From Paludibacteraceae bacterium (lineage in GTDB: Bacteria; Bacteroidota; Bacteroidia; Bacteroidales; Paludibacteraceae): 15,577 nucleotides of DNA. The DNA is taken from the NCBI GenBank assembly GCA_904502115.1, contig CAJGDW010000028.1:1-15577 (forward strand), given 5' to 3'. The position numbers and the translations under genes are program-made. The notes below the pieces were generated by a model. That model saw nothing but the letters and a program-made list of their open reading frames with translations. It made no database searches and was not told where the DNA came from. Shown one piece after another: positions 5,870-13,300 of the stretch (its first letter is position 1; every line of letters begins with the position of its first letter).

Positions 5870-8800
5870 GACGGTACAATTTCCAATAGAAAATAGGTAA
5901 TATGGTTAAGGTTAAAGGCAAGGTTAATATGGTGCCGATGCAAATAACCACACCCATGGGCATCCAAAGGCTGGTTTGTGCTAAAATCATGGGCAATACA
6001 CCCAATGCTGTGGTAGCAGAGGTTAAAAAGACAGGACGCATACGGCGCAAGCCCGCTTGGAAGGCGGCTTCTTTGGCCGATAAATGGTGTTTGTTCTTTA
6101 ATTCTTCTGCATATTCGTACATAATAATGGCATTGCGCACAATGATGCCAATTAAACTTACAATGCCCAAAATAACAGTAATGGAAATATCCATCTTAAA
6201 TAGGTATAAGCCTACAAAGGCACCAAAAATGCACAATATCGAGCTAGACAAGGCCAATAAGGCCAATGGCACTTTGCCAAAATGGTAAAGCAGCAAGGCA
6301 AACATTACCAGCAAGGCGGCTACCACGCTCCACAAAATTTGAGGAATGAGTTGTTGGTTAATGGAACTTAACCCGCCATACGTAATGCTTACATCGCTAG
6401 GTAAGGTGGTTAAATGGCTTTCTACCCATTTTTTTACTTGTCTTTCGGCATCCACTTGGCTAATGCCTGGTGCTAAATCGCAACCGATGGTAATGGTACG
6501 CACCGAATTGCGCCTTTCAATGCTTGCGTGGTGCCATTCGGGGCTCAGACTCGCCACTTGTCGAATGGGAACCCATACCGATGGATATAGGGTAGGAATC
6601 AGTACGTCTTCTAATTGGGCAGGGGTTAGGCTATCGGCATTTTGCGTGTAAAGCGTAACGGGAATTTGATAATCCCCCTCCCAAATGCTGCTTAGGTTGG
6701 TTCCTTCGGTTAGCGTACGCAAATACAGCGACAGTTTGGCCTCGGTAATGCCCAGGCGTGCAGCTTCGCTTGGGTTAAGGGTGAAACGTGTTTGAGCGGT
6801 GTATTTGTCAAAATCGGAGTGTACCCAAACCATTTCGGGTTGGGTAGCCATAAATTGCTTGATGCTATCGGCAATGGGTTCCATGTCTTCCCAATGGGTT
6901 CCTTGTACACGTACTTCCAATGGATTTTTGGCCGCTTGGTAGTCCAATTGTTTAAAGCGGACGTAAGCGTTGGGGAAATAATGCTCGTATTTGGGGCTCA
7001 GTTCGCGTAAAAGTTGAGCTGTTGACTCGGTCGATGTAGTATTGACAATAAACTGAGCGTAGCTGGGTTTGGCCATCTGTGGGGTATAGGTAGCATGGAA
7101 GCGGGGCGACGCTTGTCCTACAAACGAGGTAATAGAGGTAATGCGGCTATCGGTACGCATAAGGCGTGCAAGCGAATCGGCCACTTGTGCTGTTTCGTCA
7201 ATGCTAGCATTGTTTTCAAGGTGAATTTCTACCGCAAAACATTCGCGTTCGGCTTTGGGCAGCAGTTGCAAGTTGAGTTGTGTTAGCAAAAAGATACCAA
7301 TGCCCATGCACAAAGCGAGCATGCCATAACATTGTTTGGGGTGGTTAAAACAGTAGGTTAGTATGCGTTTATAATGGTGTTGTAACCAGGTAAAGAAGAG
7401 GTTTTGCCAACGTTCAAACCCTTTTAATTGGTCGGGGTGTTGGTAGCGTATAAAACGAGTAGCTAAATAAGGCGTAGCCCAAGTAGCGTAAAAAATACTG
7501 GCCGTAAGGGCAAACAAAACCGCATAGGGGAAGAGTTGCACAAAATCGCCCAAAGGACCGGTAATGATGCGGGTCATGGGAAAGAACATGCCCGATATAG
7601 AGCAAGTTGCCAAGGTCATGGGTACAAACAATTGTTTGGTGCTGACCGCTGCCGAATACCACCTGCTGTGTCCTTTTTCCAATAGGTCTGTATAACCGTC
7701 AATAACAATTACCGAGTCGTCTACAATCATGCCCAATACAAAAATAAGGGCAGCCAGTGTAACGGTATTCAACTCGATGTTCATCAGGTACATCAACCCA
7801 ATGCAAATGGCAATGCACACAGGTACACCTGTACTGGATACCAAGGCGGTTTTAAGCGGAAACAGCAACAACATCACCAAAATCACCACCAAAATAGAGG
7901 TAACAATGTCTTGCAAAAACGATATAACCGAATCGTCTACTACTTTGGGTTGGTTGGTAATGCGGTGCGTACGAATATCGGGTGGGAAATGCGTCAATTG
8001 TTGGTCGATAATGTGGTTTACCTTTTCGCCAAACGAAACAATGTTGTTGCCTGGTACCATTTCCATGTTGATAATAAGGCACGAACGTTCGGGAACAATT
8101 TCGGCATTGGCATCTCCACTGTAAAAAGCAATGAATTTATTGGCCTTGGCGTATTGATGCTTTATGGTAGCAATGTCTTTGAGGCGTAGGTTTTTGCCGG
8201 TAGTGGGGTCGGACCATACAATTTGTTCGGCCACCTCGGCAGGGCTGGTGTAGGGTGTTTCCACTTGCAATGGGTGTCCCGTGCCAATGTTACCACCCAT
8301 AATGCGCATGCCACGCGTTAGCAGTGCTAGTTGTATGCTAGTGGGGTCAATGCCGTAGGCAGCCAAGCGGTTGGGGTCGATGTAAACGGCCACTTCTTCG
8401 TGTTTTCCACCCATAACTTTGATGCGTCCCATTTCGGGTAGCGTACGCAGTTGGGTGCACAATTGGTTGGCAAAGTCTTCCAATTCGCGGGGACTGCGTT
8501 CGTCGCTTTCCAGTGCCAACAGCATAGACGATGTATTGCCAAAATCGTCTACCAATACCATTTCTAATACACCGGGTGGCATGGATGTTTTTTTCAGCAA
8601 GTCCAGTCCTGCCCGTATTTTGGTCCATGCCTCGTTGCCAGATTGTACGCTATTGCGCAGCATTACGTACACGTATGCTACACCATCTTCCGAAACGGAG
8701 TAGGTATTTTCTTTGTCGATGAATTCAAACCCATTCAAATAGTTTTCGAGCGCAATGGTAACTTGTTCTTCTACTTCTTGTGCCGTTGCACCCGGATAAA

Positions 8801-8957
8801 TAGCCGCAATTACGCCTTGGCGAATGGTAAATTGTGGAAATTCGTCTTTGTTCATCTGACGAAGTGCCACAATGCCAAATGCCGTTAGTAGGGCAATGAT
8901 GAAAAACACGATGCCGTGGTTTCTCATGGCAGCTTGTATGTGGTCGCGCTTTATCAC
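5856..8957 (-). CDS. RND efflux pump, inner-membrane permease (AcrB-like)
   Basis: This is a proton-driven exporter of the resistance-nodulation-division superfamily, 1033 residues, the usual length for AcrB-type proteins. Twelve membrane helices are visible: one near 13-32, five between 348 and 493, one at 543-560, and five between 872 and 1026, with two large periplasmic loops between. The helix-4 proton-relay pair is present as Asp413-Asp414 in LGMIVDDSVIVID. In helix 10 the AcrB-type lysine (GLSAKNAIL) is replaced by Arg941 in GIIVRNAIIMYEYAEE. Periplasmic segments include YPGATAQEVEEQVT (54-67), a docking/porter hallmark. Sequence type points to organic or lipophilic substrates rather than metal export, but the substrate cannot be read off. 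It lies 10 nt after the adaptor gene and overlaps the channel gene. Confidence 0.95.
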   Translation of the reverse strand: MIKRDHIQAAMRNHGIVFFIIALLTAFGIVALRQMNKDEFPQFTIRQGVIAAIYPGATAQEVEEQVTIALENYLNGFEFIDKENTYSVSEDGVAYVYVMLRNSVQSGNEAWTKIRAGLDLLKKTSMPPGVLEMVLVDDFGNTSSMLLALESDERSPRELEDFANQLCTQLRTLPEMGRIKVMGGKHEEVAVYIDPNRLAAYGIDPTSIQLALLTRGMRIMGGNIGTGHPLQVETPYTSPAEVAEQIVWSDPTTGKNLRLKDIATIKHQYAKANKFIAFYSGDANAEIVPERSCLIINMEMVPGNNIVSFGEKVNHIIDQQLTHFPPDIRTHRITNQPKVVDDSVISFLQDIVTSILVVILVMLLLFPLKTALVSSTGVPVCIAICIGLMYLMNIELNTVTLAALIFVLGMIVDDSVIVIDGYTDLLEKGHSRWYSAAVSTKQLFVPMTLATCSISGMFFPMTRIITGPLGDFVQLFPYAVLFALTASIFYATWATPYLATRFIRYQHPDQLKGFERWQNLFFTWLQHHYKRILTYCFNHPKQCYGMLALCMGIGIFLLTQLNLQLLPKAERECFAVEIHLENNASIDETAQVADSLARLMRTDSRITSITSFVGQASPRFHATYTPQMAKPSYAQFIVNTTSTESTAQLLRELSPKYEHYFPNAYVRFKQLDYQAAKNPLEVRVQGTHWEDMEPIADSIKQFMATQPEMVWVHSDFDKYTAQTRFTLNPSEAARLGITEAKLSLYLRTLTEGTNLSSIWEGDYQIPVTLYTQNADSLTPAQLEDVLIPTLYPSVWVPIRQVASLSPEWHHASIERRNSVRTITIGCDLAPGISQVDAERQVKKWVESHLTTLPSDVSITYGGLSSINQQLIPQILWSVVAALLVMFALLLYHFGKVPLALLALSSSILCIFGAFVGLYLFKMDISITVILGIVSLIGIIVRNAIIMYEYAEELKNKHHLSAKEAAFQAGLRRMRPVFLTSATTALGVLPMILAQTSLWMPMGVVICIGTILTLPLTLTILPIFYWKLYRREAK

Positions 8958-8967
8958 GTTCTGGGGT

Positions 8968-9993
8968 TTATTCTATGTAAATGGGAGCACCGTTGTACAA
9001 TTTGTGATGTCCTTTAACAATAATGGTATCGCCTACAGCCAATCCGTCTACAATCAGAACACCATTTGGAGTGTAATTGCCAACGGTAACGCTTTTGCGA
9101 TAGGCTTTCCCTTGCGATGCCACCCATACCATTTGTCCTGTAGGTTGGGTATGTATGCACGTATGGGGCAGTACAATGCCTGTTACATTTTTAACAGGTA
9201 ATACCACCTTGCAAACCATACCTGGATATAATTGTTCTTTTATGGCTTCTGGCATGTCCTTTAGGGTAGCAGTAAGGGTATAGGTGTGGCCCAGTTGATT
9301 GGCCAGTAAATTTTTCTCGATGATTTGAATGGGCAATTGTGCTTCTAGCACCGTTAAGTTTACATATCCGGTATCGTTTAATTGAATAACCGACATGTCC
9401 GATTCGGGAACATCGAACGATACTTGGTACGAATGCATATCTAATAAGGTAATAATGGCAACTCCAGGAACAATGTTTTGACCTACTTTTACTTGAATAT
9501 TGCCAATAACACCGTCCGATGGTGCCTTTACGGTACAGTCGTTGAATCGTTGTTGGGCCATGCTGTACATAGATTGCGCTTGCAGTAGTTGACTGTTAAG
9601 TTCTATCATTTTTTGGTCGGTAACCCCACCTTGTTGGTACACTTGCTTAGCGCGATTAATGCCATCTTGGGCTTGTGTTAAACTAGCCAATGCCATTTGT
9701 AGTGCATGATGGGCTTGCAAGGTATCTACCAGTAAAAGCGATTGTCCTGCTTTTACTTTATCGCCTTTTTTGACAAAGATTTTGCTAACAACCCCGTTGG
9801 CTTGTGCACTCAATGGAATAGACGATGCTTCTTTAATCACCCCTGTATACTGGTGTGTGAGTGACTGTTCTTGCACAGAAACAGGTAGTACTTCTACTTT
9901 TATAGCAGTAGATTGTTCATTTTGTGCGTTTTGTTGGCAACTACATGTTAACAAAAGGAACGCACCTAGCAGGTATGAAACAAAGCGTTGCAT
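8968..9993 (-). CDS. RND efflux periplasmic adaptor (membrane fusion protein), lipoprotein
   Basis: This is the adaptor joining pump and outer-membrane channel, 341 residues. The N-terminus is a lipoprotein signal (MQRFVSYLLGAFLLLTCSC), with Cys17 or Cys19 as the lipidated residue; the lipobox is imperfect. Domains in order: half of the lipoyl-like barrel at about 58-95 (ANGVVSKIFVKKGDKVKAGQ), an alpha-helical hairpin at about 95-150 (alanine- and glutamine-rich), the second lipoyl half (CTVKAPSDGVIGNIQVKVGQ, about 153-172), a beta-barrel domain to about 270, and the C-terminal membrane-proximal domain. The gene follows the unknown lipoprotein by 3 nt and precedes the pump by 10 nt, so all four genes form one operon. 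Confidence 0.94.
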   Translation of the reverse strand: MQRFVSYLLGAFLLLTCSCQQNAQNEQSTAIKVEVLPVSVQEQSLTHQYTGVIKEASSIPLSAQANGVVSKIFVKKGDKVKAGQSLLLVDTLQAHHALQMALASLTQAQDGINRAKQVYQQGGVTDQKMIELNSQLLQAQSMYSMAQQRFNDCTVKAPSDGVIGNIQVKVGQNIVPGVAIITLLDMHSYQVSFDVPESDMSVIQLNDTGYVNLTVLEAQLPIQIIEKNLLANQLGHTYTLTATLKDMPEAIKEQLYPGMVCKVVLPVKNVTGIVLPHTCIHTQPTGQMVWVASQGKAYRKSVTVGNYTPNGVLIVDGLAVGDTIIVKGHHKLYNGAPIYIE

Positions 9994-9996
9994 AGT

Positions 9997-10494
9997 CTAA
10001 TTTTTTTTGGCAACCATGGTAATGTGATCACCTACCAATGTGCTGCTGTCAGAAATGGACGTTCCTTGGTAACGAAGATCGAACAGCAAGGTATGGTCGT
10101 AGCGCGTAGCTTGTCCGCTCACCTCAGTAGCGTAGGTAGTAAGAATGGTGGTAGGTCGTTGCGCAAAATCTTCTGTTTCTTCGCTTTGGATGGTAATGTT
10201 GCATTTAAACGGATCGATAACAATGTACGACTCGGATACATGTCCTCTTGTGGTGTATACACCGCCTTCTAATTCGTTAAAAGTAAGCAGTACAGTAGAA
10301 TCGTCAATGTGAATAACGTTGAGCGCCCCTATTTTATCAATCAATGGGGTAATGATAGAGTCATTTACTAGCACATCACCCGTTATTTTGTAACTGTAAT
10401 CGCCCAAAAAAGGTTGAACAGGTTCTGTACATGCAGTAAGCAATATAGCACCGCTACATAGCAAAGTTCCAAAAAGATAACGAAGTGTTTTCAT
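9997..10494 (-). CDS. Small lipoprotein of unknown function, first gene of the efflux operon
   Basis: The 165 residues start with a good lipoprotein signal peptide and lipobox LTAC, with lipidation expected at Cys22. The mature part is short, rich in beta-branched residues and has alternating polar/hydrophobic stretches (GDYSYKITGDVLVN; TTRGHVSESYIVIDPF), suggesting a beta-sandwich or small barrel. I do not recognise a family. Only 3 nt separate it from the adaptor gene, which makes co-translation likely and suggests a role beside the pump, for example as an accessory envelope factor; this is inference from position. It is not a known part of RND pumps. A TAnnTTTG box lies 15 nt upstream of its start codon. 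Confidence 0.8.
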   Translation of the reverse strand: MKTLRYLFGTLLCSGAILLTACTEPVQPFLGDYSYKITGDVLVNDSIITPLIDKIGALNVIHIDDSTVLLTFNELEGGVYTTRGHVSESYIVIDPFKCNITIQSEETEDFAQRPTTILTTYATEVSGQATRYDHTLLFDLRYQGTSISDSSTLVGDHITMVAKKN

Positions 10495-10508
10495 AGTCGC
10501 AATTTTTA

Positions 10509-10516
10509 CAAAAGTA
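10509..10516 (-). promoter_or_regulatory. Predicted -7 box of the efflux operon
   Basis: The minus strand reads TACTTTTG, an exact TAnnTTTG match. Transcription would begin near 10502, only about 8 nt before the lipoprotein ATG. A -33 element at the usual spacing is not evident, so activation by a regulator is possible. Confidence 0.4.
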
Positions 10517-10557
10517 GTATAAATACCAATAATAATGGTATATTTTTAGAAATATAT

Positions 10558-10565
10558 TACCTTTG
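10558..10565 (+). promoter_or_regulatory. Predicted -7 box of the 641-residue protein gene
   Basis: TACCTTTG is an exact TAnnTTTG match, with an imperfect TGG 19 nt upstream in place of the -33 TTG. Transcription would start near 10572, leaving a leader of about 20 nt. It is divergent from the efflux-operon box; the two lie 41 nt apart in the 97-nt gap. Confidence 0.55.
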
Positions 10566-10591
10566 TAGACGAAACTGATAATAAGTGAACC

Positions 10592-12517
10592 ATGAAGAAA
10601 TGGATAATGAGTGTGGCGATGATCTGCCTGAGTGCTTTGGCCTTGGCAGCAAACGTATCAACCGCCAAAGAAGTGGATTTCTTTCAAACTCCCAGCAAAG
10701 GAGCCTTGTTTGATTATGCCGATGTGTATATGATGCAAGATGTTGCTAACGCACAAGCAACTGGGCGATACGGAAACGATGATTGGAAACGTACTGAATT
10801 TGTAATGAATAAATTGGTCGATTCCGAAGGACGTTTTTCGGTTTGGAAATTTATTCCATCATATATTAAACATACCAGCGAAACTCCCCAACGTTTGGTG
10901 GTAGAAATTTGGTTTAACAACGAACCTTTACCTGTTGACTCTACCTTACAACCCGTAAACGACGAAAAACAATACGAAATACCTTATAAAGTAAGGTATC
11001 GTTACCGTTTGTCGTATTCGGATGGTAGTTTGCTGTACGAAAAAGATTACGGTGTTATTCACGGTACTTATTTAACATCGAACGCAGATTTTACCGATGA
11101 ATTTCCTGTAAACGAAAGGGTAGGTATTCAAGCAGTGTTTACCCGTGTACGCCAAGAAGTGTATGCATGGTATGGTTTTAGTTCGTTCGATATGCCTTTT
11201 AGTTTGTACGATTTCTCTTCTATTGCAAGTGTCGATGAACTACAAAAACAGTTAATTGATGCCATGGATAGCAAAGAGAGTTTAAAGTTGAGTGATAAAA
11301 CCAGCAGTATTATGGCGGCATACGCCGATTTGTTGGCATATCATTTGCGTAGTTTACCAGCCGATAAGCAACCCTACGCACATCGTAACTTAGCCTTGAC
11401 CAAAGCATGGTTAGGCGATACCTTGGCAATAAATCACCTAATTGAATACGAGAAAAACCTAAAATCGGTGGCAGATTCCATTGATTATTACAGCATCGAC
11501 CTTTTTGTAAAATACTATCCCAATGGTATTAGTAAATACAGCAAGTTATTGCGTTTGTTGAGTGGTAATTTGCACTGGATGGTAGATGCCTTTACTTACA
11601 ACGACCTTTTGTGCAATGTGTACGAAATTGATTACCCTGTTCAATTCTTACCTTTGTTGCCTTTGAATGGTACCATTAAAAACATCAATGGCGAGGTGTT
11701 GCAAGAAGGTAAAGAACCCGTTCAATTCAAATTAAAATACGACAAAAAGGGTCGCTTAAAATCGTTGGATATGAACAGGGTAGAGTACAACGATAAGCAA
11801 AAAAACAATGTACGCATCAATACCCTTCATGTATCGTACAAAAAGAACGAATACGATAAAATTACCTGTAGTTCGAGCGAATTGATTCGTGTGTTGATGC
11901 CTATCTTAGTTGATATGAATCAATCTGTCGATAAAATTGAACAAGTGATGTCTTGCAAAACCGACAATGTATTAGGTGGTTTTGTGAAGTTAAAAGTAGA
12001 AACCGAAGAAAGCAATAAAGTAGCCTTGGATGTAGATGGCAGATGCCATATAACGGGCGAAAAATCGTTGTCGCGTCCGCACGCAGCATTGAAACAAATT
12101 GCTACTGCCAACGGCGAAAAATTCCCAGCCATTGTATCGAACAATTCGTCTGCTTATAATATGGTGGTAGATTTTGACGACAATGCCTTTGTTACTTCGT
12201 ACCAATGGGACGGATACGTTTTGATGGAAAAGAACGTTGGTTATGATAACTATGCTTATATCAAAGCCGATTCGGTGTCGTTTTCGATGGATATGGTACA
12301 ACCTTATACTGCTACCCAAGAAGGTATCATGAACCACGAAGTATCGTTAAAAGTAGAAAATAAATTGGACGCTAATAAAGTGAATGTGGATGCGAATAAC
12401 TCGTCGATGCACTTAAAACACCAATGGTCTTTTGTAGTGAAGAACGACGAACACGGCAACTGGGTATACTTAAAAGTAGGTCCATACGAAGTGAAACGAA
12501 CCATTACGTATCAGTAA
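10592..12517 (+). CDS. Exported protein of unknown function (641 residues)
   Basis: I do not recognise a family. A clear signal peptide (MKKWIMSVAMICLSALALA, cut after residue 19 or 20) predicts export to the periplasm or cell surface; there is no lipobox, later membrane helix or C-terminal sorting domain. Residues about 30-205 look mainly beta with many aromatic residues (YKVRYRYRLSYSDGSLLYEK). About 210-345 looks helical (MAAYADLLAYHLRSL; YSKLLRLLSGNLHWMVDAF). The rest returns to alternating beta-type sequence (EPVQFKLKYDKKGRLKSLD; KHQWSFVVKNDEHGNWVYLK). Four scattered cysteines remain after processing. It is the only plus-strand gene here, with its own promoter and a terminator directly after its stop, so it is transcribed alone. 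No frameshift or unusual composition is apparent. Confidence 0.85.
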   Translation: MKKWIMSVAMICLSALALAANVSTAKEVDFFQTPSKGALFDYADVYMMQDVANAQATGRYGNDDWKRTEFVMNKLVDSEGRFSVWKFIPSYIKHTSETPQRLVVEIWFNNEPLPVDSTLQPVNDEKQYEIPYKVRYRYRLSYSDGSLLYEKDYGVIHGTYLTSNADFTDEFPVNERVGIQAVFTRVRQEVYAWYGFSSFDMPFSLYDFSSIASVDELQKQLIDAMDSKESLKLSDKTSSIMAAYADLLAYHLRSLPADKQPYAHRNLALTKAWLGDTLAINHLIEYEKNLKSVADSIDYYSIDLFVKYYPNGISKYSKLLRLLSGNLHWMVDAFTYNDLLCNVYEIDYPVQFLPLLPLNGTIKNINGEVLQEGKEPVQFKLKYDKKGRLKSLDMNRVEYNDKQKNNVRINTLHVSYKKNEYDKITCSSSELIRVLMPILVDMNQSVDKIEQVMSCKTDNVLGGFVKLKVETEESNKVALDVDGRCHITGEKSLSRPHAALKQIATANGEKFPAIVSNNSSAYNMVVDFDDNAFVTSYQWDGYVLMEKNVGYDNYAYIKADSVSFSMDMVQPYTATQEGIMNHEVSLKVENKLDANKVNVDANNSSMHLKHQWSFVVKNDEHGNWVYLKVGPYEVKRTITYQ

Positions 12518-12551
12518 AAAAAAATCTCAACCATGCGGTTGAGATTTTTTT
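12518..12551. terminator. Bidirectional terminator between the exported-protein gene and efp
   Basis: AAATCTCAACC (12522-12532) pairs with GGTTGAGATTT (12537-12547) over loop ATGC. The hairpin is flanked by an A-run on the left and seven T on the right (12545-12551), so it works for both converging transcripts. It starts at the stop codon of the plus-strand gene and ends about 57 nt from the efp stop. Confidence 0.9.
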
Positions 12552-12602
12552 GTTTAGTCGTTTAGTCGATTCACCGATTCATCGGAGCATCGCTTGCGAT
12601 GC
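12551..12602 (-). repeat. Octamer array and hairpin downstream of efp
   Basis: Plus-strand octamers in unbroken register are TGTTTAGT, CGTTTAGT, CGATTCAC, CGATTCAT and CGGAGCAT (12551-12590). They run into the near-perfect hairpin GCATCGC/GCGATGC (12587-12593 with 12596-12602). The first two units are identical to those before rfbB, groEL and groES; the others keep the leading CG and the period but have drifted. It is the only octamer array here not followed by a start codon in the minus direction; the terminator follows instead. Confidence 0.65.
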
Positions 12603-12608
12603 GACTTA

Positions 12609-13175
12609 TTACGCTTTTACGCGGCCCACATAAGACCCGTCGCGGGTATCGATTTCAATCAATTCACCTTCGTTGATGAACAAAGGAACGCGTACTTCAG
12701 CACCGGTTTCTACAGTAGCAGGTTTAAGGGTGTTGGTAGCGGTATCGCCTTTCAAACCAGGTTCGGTATAAGTAACTTTCAAAACTACTTTGGTAGCTAC
12801 TTCGGCAGTCAAAACGGTGTCGGTAGAGGTGTCGCTAAGTACGTCTACTACGTCGCCTTCTTTCATAAATGCCAAACCAGTAATTTTATTTTTTTCGATA
12901 GGAATTTGTTCAAATGTTTCTTGGTTCATGAAGATTAGATCTTCACCTTCTTGGTATAGGTATTGGTATGGACGACGTTCTACGCGTACGTCTTCTAGTT
13001 TGAAACCAATTTGGAAAGTTCTTTCCAATACACGACCATCTACTACGTCGCGCAATTTGGTACGCATAAAGGTGTTACCTTTACCAGGTTTTACGTGCAA
13101 GAATTCGATAACAAAGTACAAACGACCATCCATGCGGATACACATGCCGTTTTTAATGTCTTGAGAGTTAATCAT
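12609..13175 (-). CDS. efp: Translation elongation factor P
   Basis: It binds the ribosome between P and E sites and relieves stalling on consecutive prolines. The 188 residues have the normal family length and three beta domains: a KOW-like N-domain (about 1-62), an OB domain (about 65-126) and a C-terminal OB domain (about 130-188) ending in the signature IDTRDGSYVGRVKA. The tip loop of the N-domain reads VKPGKGNTF, with Lys32 at the position that is lysylated in E. coli; no modifying enzyme is encoded here, so its state is unknown. The gene appears monocistronic, with a promoter at 13224-13256 and the bidirectional terminator downstream. The start codon is set by homology of the first residues (MINSQDIKNGM). 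Confidence 0.97.
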   Translation of the reverse strand: MINSQDIKNGMCIRMDGRLYFVIEFLHVKPGKGNTFMRTKLRDVVDGRVLERTFQIGFKLEDVRVERRPYQYLYQEGEDLIFMNQETFEQIPIEKNKITGLAFMKEGDVVDVLSDTSTDTVLTAEVATKVVLKVTYTEPGLKGDTATNTLKPATVETGAEVRVPLFINEGELIEIDTRDGSYVGRVKA

Positions 13176-13223
13176 AATGGTATAAAAAATTAATGAATAT
13201 TATTATTTAATTTACTTGAACCG

Positions 13224-13256
13224 CAAATTTAGTATAAATCTTTTATATTGCACAAA
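13224..13256 (-). promoter_or_regulatory. Predicted efp promoter
   Basis: On the minus strand TTTG (13253-13256), a 21-nt spacer and TAAATTTG (13224-13231) match the Bacteroidota -33 TTTG / -7 TAnnTTTG consensus. The leader would be about 40 nt. The -33 element overlaps the T-tract of the groEL terminator, so the two transcription units are packed end to end. Confidence 0.6.
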
Positions 13257-13284
13257 AAAAGCGACCAAATGGTCGCTTTTTTTT
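13254..13284 (-). terminator. Terminator of groES-groEL
   Basis: GCGACCA (13261-13267) pairs with TGGTCGC (13270-13276), a 7-bp perfect GC-rich stem extended by flanking A and T runs on both sides. It lies 17 nt past the groEL stop and, in the minus direction, is followed by seven T. The symmetrical flanks would also allow termination in the plus direction. Confidence 0.9.
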
Positions 13285-13300
13285 GCGTATGCAGAACAGA

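Noticed and set aside
5902..9201. Several plus-strand frames of 60-130 codons opposite the efflux genes
   Set aside because: They are shadows of the minus-strand pump and adaptor, which have strong family matches; the shadows show no domain, promoter or conserved motif.
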